Positions 1 through 6,319 of a stretch of DNA of 13,132 bases are shown piece by piece. The DNA is taken from assembly GCA_030146365.1 (NCBI GenBank), contig JASLBU010000186.1:1-13132 (forward strand), in the 5' to 3' direction. The notes beneath the pieces were generated by a model, which saw nothing but the letters and a program-made list of their open reading frames with translations, searched no databases and was not told the origin of the DNA. The position numbers were made by a program, and so were the translations under genes. This DNA comes from Candidatus Limnocylindria bacterium (GTDB lineage Bacteria; Chloroflexota; Limnocylindria; QHBO01). How positions within the stretch are numbered: the stretch's first letter is position 1; each line of letters opens with the position of its first letter.

Positions 1-160
1 CTACGTCATCGGCCGTACCCGTGCTAGCGGGCCGGGCGGCTTTTCGATGCGTTAGTGCGATCTGCAAGCGGGGCGACCTTTACGCGTGCGCCTAGAACCT
101 CTGGCGTCCCAAAGAGCCCGACCGTTGCGAATTGCGGGGTCTACGGGTCATCCTTGGGGC

Positions 161-753
161 GTGGGCCAACGCCTCGCCCTCGTTCTCGCACTCGCCGTGC
201 TGACCGGTTGCGGGGCGCTCACGGGGCAAGAGGCTCCTGAATCGTGCTTCCCGGATGGCACGGCGCTCTCCTACGCTGGTCGCTCGACGACGGCCGCCCT
301 CGGTGTCCAGGAGGTCGTGGGGGACCCGATGAGCCACGATCTGGCTGACATCTACATCACCCGCGACAAGTTCGACCAGGGTGACCTCCATGGGCGGCTC
401 GTTTGCGCGATCTATGTCGATCACCCCGGCTTCGTCGAAATCACCGTGCATCGGCTGATGGCGGCAGATTGCGTGCGGAGCCGGTCCCCACGCCGGATCC
501 AACACCCCTGCCTTCGGGCTCCATCGAGATCCTGACGCACTGTGGCCTCGGCTTCGTGCGCATCGAATTCGAGGGAGTGCTGTGGCGGTTCGACGCCGGG
601 AATGACCCGAACCCTCCAGCGGGCTGGGGCTTTACCACGACGGTCGTTGAGCTAAAGCCCGGCCCCGACGGGCCCATCGTCATCGGACCGGACGGCTCCG
701 AATGGCCGCTCATCTCGGCCGATCCAAAGGAATCCCAGGGGATCTGTCTCTAG
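161..753 (+). pseudogene. Secreted lipoprotein of unknown function, split by a -1 frameshift
   Basis: The GTG at 161 begins a textbook lipoprotein signal peptide: a short Arg-containing n-region, a Leu/Ala-rich core and the lipobox LTGC, so the mature protein would be lipid-anchored outside the cytoplasmic membrane. An earlier in-frame GTG at 86 would add 25 unlikely residues. The first frame stays protein-like up to about 455-475 (ending in FVEITVH) and then becomes Arg/Ser-rich until a stop at 533-535. A second frame takes over near 475 with AEPVPTPDPTP, followed by a domain containing LTHCGLGFVRIEFEGVLWRF, and ends with TAG at 751-753. The second half has no ATG or GTG of its own with a ribosome site. 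The length 161-753 is one base short of a whole number of codons, so one missing base would restore about 197 residues. This is either a real frameshift or a sequence error. The family is not recognised; the Cys-Gly-Leu-Gly and Trp motifs resemble small hypothetical proteins of Chloroflexota and Actinobacteria. Confidence 0.6.
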
Positions 754-882
754 CGACCCCCAGCGCGCGCCGCCATCGCACGATGCAGCGGGCGCCGCGG
801 CTTCCGCATAGCATCCGCCCCCGTCGCTTCGCCAAAACCCAACTGCGATGGCCGGGAGTCGAAAACGCGGGGAGGGAGCGAG

Positions 883-1227
883 ATGAGGCACTTGTGGCTG
901 ATGGCTGTGCCGTTGCTTGTCGCGGGATGTGGCGCAGCACAGGAGAACAACGCCGGTGAGTGCTCGCGGCTCGCCGATGAAGCTGCGGCGGGCGACATCG
1001 TCAATGACACCAGTGCATTCGACGACGTTATCCGCGCATGCCCCAGCCTGAGGGACTTTGTCCAGGCCGCGATAGCTGCGCTTGACGATCCGGTGCTGGG
1101 CGCTGAGACGTGGGCGCGTAATCGATGTTGGAACACCACGCACCTTCGCGAGACTCTGATTGGTCGTCAAGTTGGTCGACAATTGGACCTGCGCTCAACT
1201 GCGACAGCTCGCGGAACAGGTCCATAG
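883..1227 (+). CDS. Small lipoprotein of unknown function
   Basis: A 114-residue protein starting at an ATG preceded by a good ribosome site (GGAGGGAG, about 5 bases away). The N-terminus MRHLWLMAVPLLVAGC is a short lipoprotein signal with lipobox LVAGC, so the mature protein would be about 99 residues and lipid-anchored. The mature part has Cys at residues 27, 53 and 82. Cys53 sits in VIRACPSL and Cys82 in ARNRC, a two-cysteine helical layout I associate with small hypothetical lipoproteins of Chloroflexota. After residue 82 the protein becomes Arg/Thr-rich and less convincing, so the true C-terminus may have been altered by a frameshift. It lies 129 bp after the preceding lipoprotein gene and converges on the tRNA, with 23 bp between. 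No specific function can be given. Confidence 0.6.
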   Translation: MRHLWLMAVPLLVAGCGAAQENNAGECSRLADEAAAGDIVNDTSAFDDVIRACPSLRDFVQAAIAALDDPVLGAETWARNRCWNTTHLRETLIGRQVGRQLDLRSTATARGTGP

Positions 1228-1250
1228 GCTGGGAATCGTGCTCAGTCTGT

Positions 1251-1337
1251 TGGTGCCGGAGGTGGGACTTGAACCCACACGAGCTTGCACTCATCGGTGT
1301 TTGAGACCGACGCGTCTGCCGATTCCGCCACTCCGGC
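1251..1337 (-). tRNA. tRNA-Leu (anticodon CAA)
   Basis: On the minus strand the 87-nt gene folds as a class II tRNA. The acceptor stem is GCCGGAG/CTCCGGC. The anticodon stem TCGGT/ACCGA closes the loop CTCAAAC with anticodon CAA, reading the Leu codon TTG; on the plus strand the anticodon is at 1301-1303. A long variable arm (TGAG...CTCG) and a T stem GTGGG/CCCAC with loop TTCAAGT follow, then a discriminator A and an encoded CCA (plus-strand TGG at 1251-1253). The long variable arm and the discriminator A fit leucine. The gene is complete, with no sign of an intron. Its 3' end faces the two unknown lipoprotein genes and its 5' end faces the ECF sigma gene 27 bp away. Confidence 0.97.
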
Positions 1338-1350
1338 AAGGGGAGCGGTC

Positions 1351-1356
1351 ATTATA
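1351..1356 (-). promoter_or_regulatory. -10 box (TATAAT) for the tRNA-Leu gene
   Basis: The minus strand reads TATAAT, a perfect consensus -10 hexamer. Initiation about 7 bases downstream would be near 1344, leaving a precursor leader of roughly 7 nt before the tRNA 5' end at 1337. No TTGACA-like -35 is visible at 16-18 bp. The same bases lie directly before the divergent sigma gene start at 1365, overlapping that gene's ribosome site AGGAA (1356-1360). The two transcription units therefore share this short spacer. Confidence 0.6.
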
Positions 1357-1364
1357 GGAAGCCG

Positions 1365-1973
1365 ATGGCCGATGCTCCCGAGCCGACACCGACGCATCGC
1401 ACGCAGCCGCTTCCGGACGAGGCGGCGGTGATCCAGCGGGCGGTCGCCGGCGATCGAGCCGCCTTCGCCCAGCTCATGGAGCATTACCAGAGCGCCTGCT
1501 ACGGCCTAGCGTGGCGGCTCCTCTCGGACGCCGACAAGGCGGCCGATGCGACGCAGGACGCCTTCATCCACGCCTACCGGGCGATCGGCTCGTACCGCGG
1601 CGGCGTCTTCCGGTCATGGCTGCTGCGCATCACGGCGAACGCGAGCTACGACATCCTTCGCCGGCAGCAGCGACGACCCACGACGACGTTGCCGGACCCC
1701 GACGAGGGAGCGCCGGAGCTTCCCGACCCCGGCGCGCCGAATCCCGTCGCGGAGGCCACCAGGACCGAGCTGTACCGGCACCTGGAGGTCGCCCTGGGGA
1801 AGCTGCCGACCGACCAGCGAACCGCGATCGTCCTCTGCGACGTCTATGGCATGGACTACAACGAGGTGTCTGCGATGACGCAGTCTGCGCTCGGCACGGT
1901 GAAGTCGCGGATCCATCGCGGCCGCCTTCGGCTGCGCGAGCTGATGGAAGAGCACAGGGAACTGTTCTCGTGA
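1365..1973 (+). CDS. ECF-type RNA polymerase sigma factor (sigma-70 family, SigE/RpoE-like)
   Basis: A 202-residue protein of normal ECF sigma length. Residues about 21-102 form region 2, which binds core RNA polymerase and melts the -10: it holds the core helix DATQDAFIHAYRAI and the segment FRSWLLRITANASYDILRR. A Pro/Asp/Glu-rich linker (residues 105-130) replaces region 3. Residues about 134-192 form region 4 (LPTDQRTAIVLCDVYGMDYN, then a helix-turn-helix ending in LGTVKSRIHRGRLRLRE), which reads the -35. The start is set by AGGAA at 1356-1360, 4 bases before ATG. The anti-sigma gene follows after 22 bp, so the pair is almost certainly one operon, and the sigma would be held at the membrane until a signal releases it. 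Target promoters cannot be told from the window. The only upstream space is 27 bp, shared with a divergent tRNA. Confidence 0.95.
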   Translation: MADAPEPTPTHRTQPLPDEAAVIQRAVAGDRAAFAQLMEHYQSACYGLAWRLLSDADKAADATQDAFIHAYRAIGSYRGGVFRSWLLRITANASYDILRRQQRRPTTTLPDPDEGAPELPDPGAPNPVAEATRTELYRHLEVALGKLPTDQRTAIVLCDVYGMDYNEVSAMTQSALGTVKSRIHRGRLRLRELMEEHRELFS

Positions 1974-1995
1974 CGAGGGCGTCTGGAGCAGAGGC

Positions 1996-2646
1996 ATGCT
2001 GAACACGAATCACCCCGACGACGAACGTCTGTCCGCGCTCGCAGCTCGGGACGAAGAGGCGACGGCGGACGGGTCCCTGACATCGCACCTCTCCAGCTGC
2101 TCCCGTTGCGCCGATGTGGTCACCGAGCTCACCGTGCTTCGATCGTCGTTGGCCGAACTCCCTGATCTGAAGCCGAGTCGCCCACTGCAGCTCCTGCCGC
2201 CAGTCGCCGATGCGTCCGCAGCCGCCGACGGGTTCGCCGGCTGGATCCGGCGTCTCTTCGCGCCGGTGGTCACGGCCGGCACGGCGCTCGCGCTCGTGGG
2301 CGTCGTGGGAACCGCGATGCCGTCGATGGGCGGGATGGCCGATTCGGCCGATTCGGCCGCGGGCGGCGCAGCGCTCGAGGCCGCGCCAGGCGACTCCGCC
2401 GCCGATGGCTTGACGTTCGAGGCAGCGCGGGGATCGGGTGGGGCCGCAGCGCCATCCGATGCCGAGTCGGTGACCTCCGACGACCGCGGTCGCGACGAGG
2501 CGGGCCAGGCAACCGAGGACGAGGACCGGCTCGCGACGGAGCTTCCGGCGGAGCGCTCCCCGTGGCCGATGGTGCTGTTCACCGGCGTGGCGCTCGTCGT
2601 GGCGGCGGCGGTCCTGCGCTGGATCGTGGTCCCCCGGGCCGGCTAG
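1996..2646 (+). CDS. Membrane anti-sigma factor with N-terminal zinc-binding (ZAS) domain
   Basis: A 216-residue protein directly downstream of the ECF sigma gene. The N-terminal cytoplasmic domain has the anti-sigma zinc signature H-x3-C-x2-C (His31, Cys35, Cys38), expected to clasp the sigma factor. Two membrane spans follow, at about residues 88-108 and 190-212. The segment between them, about 80 residues of Ala/Gly/Ser/Asp/Glu, would be extracytoplasmic, and a short basic tail would return to the cytoplasm. Most zinc anti-sigma factors have one span; two with a disordered acidic loop is less usual and could be the signal-sensing or protease-cut part, which is an inference. A ribosome site GGAG (1985-1988) lies 7 bases before the ATG. 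The same strand, the 22-bp gap and the family pairing support an operon with the sigma gene. Confidence 0.88.
   Translation: MLNTNHPDDERLSALAARDEEATADGSLTSHLSSCSRCADVVTELTVLRSSLAELPDLKPSRPLQLLPPVADASAAADGFAGWIRRLFAPVVTAGTALALVGVVGTAMPSMGGMADSADSAAGGAALEAAPGDSAADGLTFEAARGSGGAAAPSDAESVTSDDRGRDEAGQATEDEDRLATELPAERSPWPMVLFTGVALVVAAAVLRWIVVPRAG
2341..2358 (+). repeat. Two tandem copies of a 9-mer inside the anti-sigma gene
   Basis: GATTCGGCC occurs twice back to back, encoding Asp-Ser-Ala twice in the extracytoplasmic linker. It keeps the reading frame and probably arose by replication slippage. It has no evident regulatory meaning. Confidence 0.7.
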
Positions 2647-2678
2647 CGCTTCGGCGCGGACGTTCCGCGAGATCTTCA

Positions 2679-2695
2679 CGCGACCGACGGTCGCG
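2679..2695. terminator. Perfect hairpin between convergent genes, possible bidirectional terminator
   Basis: CGCGACC-GAC-GGTCGCG forms a perfect 7-bp, GC-rich stem with a 3-nt loop. It lies between the end of the anti-sigma gene (2646) and the end of the convergent J-domain gene (2711). There is no run of T on either side (only ATATT after it on the plus strand), so it is not a classic intrinsic terminator. Its position between two converging stops suggests termination or 3'-end protection for both transcripts. Confidence 0.45.
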
Positions 2696-2710
2696 ATATT
2701 CCGCGATCCT

Positions 2711-3229
2711 TCAGAGCGCCAGGCGGCCTGCCGCGATCGCGAGGAGCAGCAGCGTCACGAACGTCGCGGCCACTACGACGGCTGCCCACCCCGAGTCCCG
2801 GAACGTGGTGGGGGCGGGTTGCGGCCGGGGTGGGCGCCGGGTGCGCGGGATGGGCACCTCCCCGGGTTGGCGAACGGTGCGGGGTGCTGCGCGCGTCTCC
2901 GCGGCAGTGGCCCGCCAGCTCGCCCACGTCCGCGTGGAAGAGGGTTGGGAGGCCTGGATCGCCGATCGAGAGGCGCCCCAGTGGCCGCTTGCCGGCGTGC
3001 CCGCCGAGGGATGGTCGCGGTCGTAGTCTGCCCGTGCGGCGGGATTCGACAAGATCGACCACGCCTCGTTGATGCGTCTCATGCGCTCCACCGACTCCAC
3101 CGTGCCGTCGTGGAGGTCCGGGTGATGCCGCTTCGCGAGCCGCCGATGGGCACGTGCCACCTGCAGCGGCGTGGCCGTCCGCGCGACGCCGAGCACCGCG
3201 TACGGGTCGTGGATTCGTCGGCCATGCAT
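2711..3229 (-). CDS. Membrane-anchored J-domain (DnaJ-like) co-chaperone
   Basis: A 172-residue protein. Residues 8-73 form a J domain: DPYAVLGV, then a basic helix II (AHRRLAKRHH), the invariant HPD at 36-38, and the helix III/IV pattern ending in RADYDRDHP. The domain stimulates the ATPase of a DnaK partner. Residues 75-145 are a Pro/Arg/Ala/Ser-rich linker with no Gly/Phe region or zinc centre, so this is a type III J-protein and not DnaJ itself. Residues about 148-168 form one hydrophobic span close to the C-terminus, so the J domain should face the cytoplasm on a tail anchor. The ATG at 3229 is chosen because the J domain starts 8 residues later and a longer version would run into polA. 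No Shine-Dalgarno is visible; instead TAGAAT lies 7 bases upstream, suggesting a leaderless mRNA. The client is unknown. Confidence 0.85.
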   Translation of the reverse strand: MHGRRIHDPYAVLGVARTATPLQVARAHRRLAKRHHPDLHDGTVESVERMRRINEAWSILSNPAARADYDRDHPSAGTPASGHWGASRSAIQASQPSSTRTWASWRATAAETRAAPRTVRQPGEVPIPRTRRPPRPQPAPTTFRDSGWAAVVVAATFVTLLLLAIAAGRLAL

Positions 3230-3236
3230 CAGACGG

Positions 3237-3242
3237 ATTCTA
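3237..3242 (-). promoter_or_regulatory. -10 box (TAGAAT) for the J-domain gene, probably leaderless
   Basis: On the minus strand the order is TAGAAT, seven bases, then the ATG at 3229. Initiation 7-8 bases after the hexamer would fall on the start codon itself, giving an mRNA without a 5' leader. This agrees with the absence of a ribosome site. No -35 consensus is visible. The uvrB start in this window has the same hexamer at the same distance. Confidence 0.55.
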
Positions 3243-3291
3243 CGGGCGGGGACCGCTCGCCGATCGTGGCGCCGGACGCCCGTCATCGGGC

Positions 3292-3297
3292 TAGACT
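3292..3297 (+). promoter_or_regulatory. Possible -10 box (TAGACT) for polA
   Basis: TAGACT matches TANNNT and lies 11 bases before the polA ATG, in the 79-bp spacer shared with the divergent J-domain gene. A ribosome site GGAGG (3299-3303) lies between the box and the start. If this box is used, the transcript would begin at about 3304 and omit the ribosome site. The two signals therefore compete, and an upstream promoter plus the ribosome site is an equally good explanation. Confidence 0.35.
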
Positions 3298-3308
3298 CGG
3301 AGGCACCG

Positions 3309-6200
3309 ATGGCTGACCGCAGACCGCTTCTGATGCTCATCGACGGCCCGAGCCTCGTGTATCGCGGGTACTTCGCGTTGCCGCCGCTCACGATGTCCGA
3401 CGGCACGCTGGTGAACGCGGTGTTCGGGTTCCTCCAGATCGTGCTGCGCGGGATGCAGGACGTGAAGCCGGACTACGCGATCGTGAGCTTCGACCTCGGC
3501 AAGCCGCAGTTCCGGTTCGATGCCTTCCCCGAGTACAAGGCGGGTCGACCAAGCATGCCGGACGACCTCCGGGGCCAGTTCCCGATCGTCCGTGAGATCG
3601 CGGCGATGCTCGGGATGCCGACTCGCGAGCTCGAAGGCTACGAGGCGGATGACGTGATTGGGACGCTCACGAAGAAGGCGACCGCCCAGGGCGTGGACAC
3701 GATGATCGTATCGGGCGACCTCGACGGACTCCAGCTCGTGGACGATCACGTGCGGCTCCTCACGACTCGGATGGGCGTCGCGTCGACGGTCATCTACGAC
3801 GAGGGGAAGGTGATGGAGCGCTACGGCCTCCGCCCGGACCAGATGCTCGACTACAAGGCGCTGAAGGGCGACATTTCCGACAACATCCCCGGTGTGCCGG
3901 GCGTCGGCGAGAAGACGGCCAGCAGCCTGCTGCAGCAGTTCGGGTCGCTGGACGCCCTGTACGAGCGCCTCGACGAGGTGAAGGGCAAGATGCGGGAGCG
4001 CCTCGCGGAGCACCGGGATTCGGCGTTCATGTCGCGGGAGATCGGCCGCATTCTGACCGACCTCCCGGTGGAGCTCGGGCTCGAGGAGGCACGGACCGGG
4101 CGGTACGACCGCCGCGCGGTCGCGCAGCGGCTGCGGGAGCTGGAGTTCCGCTCCCTGATCGACCGGCTGCCGGCGTCGACCATTGCTCCCACGGGGTTCG
4201 ACAACCCCGAGACGGAGACGAAGGGCGGGCTGCAGCTCAGCCTCGATCTCCTCGGCGGACGGGCGGCGGATGCCGTCGGCAGCGGTGACGAGGCGGCGGC
4301 CGTCCGGCCCGACCCGCTCGCCGATCCGGCCGGCGCGATCGAGAACGTCGACCCGACGATCGTGCGGACCGACGAGGAGATGTCCGAGCTGGATCGGTGG
4401 CTCGAGGCTCACGGTGGCGAGGTCGCGCTCGGCTGGTCCATGGGTGGCGGGCGGCCGCTCGAACGCCGCCTGTTCGGCATTGCGCTCGCGGGCGCCGACG
4501 GCAGCACGTGGTACGTCCCGTGTGACCCGGCGAGCATCGCGAGCGAGCGGCTGCCCGAATGGTTCGCGAGGCCGGATCGGGTCCGCATCGGCCACGACGT
4601 GAAGCAGCTGATCACGACGCTTGCCGCTGACCGGGCGCTGGAACTGCGGGGCACGTTCTTCGACACCCTGGTGGCCGGCTACATGTGCAACCCCGCACTG
4701 CGGTCGCAGACGATCGACGATGTGGCGGCGACCCGCTTCAGCGCAACGCTCCCCGAGCGGCCGGTGAGCCCGGAGAGTGGCGCGGAGGAGCGGATCATGG
4801 CGCGACGCTCGGCCGCCGAGGCGCTCACCTCGCTCCTCGTGCGCCCAGCCCTCGAGCGTGAGCTCGCCGATGGCGGCCTCGCCAACCTCTTCGACGAGGT
4901 CGAGATGCCGCTCGTGCCGGTCCTCGCCCGGATGGAGCTCGCGGGTGTCCTGCTGGACGGCGGTGCGCTCAGCGCAATGCACGATGAATTCGCGGCGAAG
5001 CTCGCCGGGCTCGAGGCGCGGATCTTCGAGTTGGTCGGGCACCCGTTCAACATCGGCTCACCGAAGCAGCTGGAGATCGTGCTGTTCGACGAGCTGGCCC
5101 TCCCGGCCACGAAGAGGACGCGAACCGGACGCTCGACGGATGCGTCGGTCCTCGACGAGCTCAGCGCGCAGCACGAGGTCGTGGGACTCATCCTCGAGCA
5201 TCGGCAGGTCTCGAAGCTGAAGTCGACCTACGTCGATGCGCTCCCGACGCTCGTGGATGGCGAGGGGCGCCTGCACACCACCTACCAGCAGGCGGTGGCT
5301 GCCACCGGCCGTCTTTCCAGCACCGACCCGAACCTCCAGAACATCCCGATCCGCACCTCGCTGGGACGGCGGATCCGCCGGGCATTCGTCGCGCCGCCCG
5401 GACGGCTGCTGCTGGGAGCGGACTATTCCCAGCAGGAGCTCCGGATCCTGGCGCACGTCTCCGGCGACGCCGGGCTGAAGGCGGACTTCGCGTCCCACTC
5501 GGACATCCACCTCGCCGCGGCCGCGCGAGTGCTGGGCCTGGCGCCCGAGGACGTCGGCCCGAAGGAGCGTAGCGTGGCCAAGATGATCAACTACGGGATC
5601 GCCTACGGGCTGAGCGACTACGGCCTCGGGGAGCGGCTGAAGATCCCGAGGGAGGACGCGCAGAAGTTCATCTCCGACTACTTCGCGGCGTACGAGGGCA
5701 TCCGCCGATACACCGTCGAGATGAAGATCCTCGCCCGAGACCAGGGCTTCGTGACGACGCTTCTCGGGCGCCGGCGCTACCTCCCGGAGCTGACGGCGCG
5801 CAATGGCGCCCTCCGCTCCGCGGGGGAGCGAATGGCGATCAACATGCCGATCCAGGGGACCGCCGCCGACGGGATGAAGATCGCCATGGTCCGCATGGAT
5901 GCGGCGATGGCGGAGCGCGGCCTTCGGTCACGGATGCTCCTCCAGGTGCACGATGAGCTCGTGTTCGAAACCGATGAGGACGAGCTGCCGATCCTCGCGT
6001 CCCTCGCCAAGGAGATCATGGAGAGCGCGCTGCCGCTCGACATCCCGCTCGAGGTCGATCTGAAGGTGGGCGCCAACTGGGAGCAGATGGACCGATACCT
6101 CCTTTCGGACGCGGGGGAGTGGCATCGCGTGGAGAAGTCGGCAGCGGAGGTGGCACGGCAGGCCGCCGACGAGGAGGTCGCCCTCGAGCTGGTGGGTTGA
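3309..6200 (+). CDS. polA: DNA polymerase I
   Basis: A 963-residue family-A polymerase that removes RNA primers and fills repair gaps. Residues 1 to about 300 are the 5' nuclease: IDGPSLVYRGYFAL, FDAFPEYKAGR, GYEADDVIGTL, VSGDLDGLQLV and the helix-hairpin-helix GVPGVGEKTA. Residues about 350-560 are a 3'-5' exonuclease fold without its acidic metal ligands: the place of E. coli DTE reads VALGWSMGG (372-380). Residues about 590-927 are the polymerase: motif A ADYSQQELR with Asp705, O-helix RSVAKMINYGIAYG with Lys758 and Tyr762, and motif C QVHDE with Asp882. This numbering happens to equal that of E. coli Pol I. Tyr762 replaces the usual Phe. About 36 charged residues extend past the usual end near VGANW. 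The start is the ATG after GGAGG (3299-3303); the longer open frame upstream overlaps the divergent gene and is not used. Confidence 0.97.
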   Translation: MADRRPLLMLIDGPSLVYRGYFALPPLTMSDGTLVNAVFGFLQIVLRGMQDVKPDYAIVSFDLGKPQFRFDAFPEYKAGRPSMPDDLRGQFPIVREIAAMLGMPTRELEGYEADDVIGTLTKKATAQGVDTMIVSGDLDGLQLVDDHVRLLTTRMGVASTVIYDEGKVMERYGLRPDQMLDYKALKGDISDNIPGVPGVGEKTASSLLQQFGSLDALYERLDEVKGKMRERLAEHRDSAFMSREIGRILTDLPVELGLEEARTGRYDRRAVAQRLRELEFRSLIDRLPASTIAPTGFDNPETETKGGLQLSLDLLGGRAADAVGSGDEAAAVRPDPLADPAGAIENVDPTIVRTDEEMSELDRWLEAHGGEVALGWSMGGGRPLERRLFGIALAGADGSTWYVPCDPASIASERLPEWFARPDRVRIGHDVKQLITTLAADRALELRGTFFDTLVAGYMCNPALRSQTIDDVAATRFSATLPERPVSPESGAEERIMARRSAAEALTSLLVRPALERELADGGLANLFDEVEMPLVPVLARMELAGVLLDGGALSAMHDEFAAKLAGLEARIFELVGHPFNIGSPKQLEIVLFDELALPATKRTRTGRSTDASVLDELSAQHEVVGLILEHRQVSKLKSTYVDALPTLVDGEGRLHTTYQQAVAATGRLSSTDPNLQNIPIRTSLGRRIRRAFVAPPGRLLLGADYSQQELRILAHVSGDAGLKADFASHSDIHLAAAARVLGLAPEDVGPKERSVAKMINYGIAYGLSDYGLGERLKIPREDAQKFISDYFAAYEGIRRYTVEMKILARDQGFVTTLLGRRRYLPELTARNGALRSAGERMAINMPIQGTAADGMKIAMVRMDAAMAERGLRSRMLLQVHDELVFETDEDELPILASLAKEIMESALPLDIPLEVDLKVGANWEQMDRYLLSDAGEWHRVEKSAAEVARQAADEEVALELVG

Positions 6201-6211
6201 GCGTGCCCGCT

Positions 6212-6230
6212 CCGGCGCGGCGTGCGCCGG
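6212..6230 (+). terminator. GC-rich hairpin after polA, possible weak terminator
   Basis: CCGGCGC-GGCGT-GCGCCGG is a perfect 7-bp inverted repeat starting 12 bases after the polA stop. No T run follows (the next bases are CCCAAAGG), so by itself it is a poor intrinsic terminator. It may pause polymerase or stabilise the polA mRNA end. It sits in the 117-bp gap before mutM, which otherwise holds only the second hairpin at the mutM start. Confidence 0.4.
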
Positions 6231-6298
6231 CCCAAAGGTGGCGCGTGAATCGCGCCGTTCGACCTCTGCACCGCCACGAAGTCGCCGCCTCGATCCCG

Positions 6299-6319
6299 AT
6301 GCGGCACACTCAGCCGCAT
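6299..6319 (+). promoter_or_regulatory. Perfect hairpin containing the mutM start codon
   Basis: ATGCGGC-ACACTCA-GCCGCAT is a perfect 7-bp stem with a 7-nt loop. The last two paired bases are the A and T of the mutM ATG (6318-6320). No Shine-Dalgarno is present before this ATG. In an mRNA with a leader, the start codon would be partly base-paired. Alternatively the dyad is a protein-binding site in DNA, or CACACT (6305-6310), 7 bases before the ATG, is a weak -10 for a leaderless transcript, which would remove the hairpin from the mRNA. Confidence 0.4.

Noticed and set aside
2..55. Open frame from the window edge ending in TAG at 53-55, possible tail of an upstream gene
   Set aside because: Only 17 codons are visible with no recognisable motif; another frame is open through the same bases, so it cannot be called.
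1630..2679. 349-residue minus-strand frame opposite the sigma and anti-sigma genes
   Set aside because: Sigma regions 2 and 4 and the zinc motif are on the plus strand; the minus frame is Arg/Gly-rich low-information sequence.
3171..3308. Longer polA start adding 46 residues
   Set aside because: It overlaps the divergent J-domain gene, has Arg-rich non-conserved sequence, and the ATG at 3309 has a strong ribosome site directly before the conserved IDG motif.
3291..5042. 583-residue open frame antisense to polA
   Set aside because: It mirrors polA codons, is His/Arg/Glu-rich as expected of a GC-rich antisense shadow, and contains no domain.
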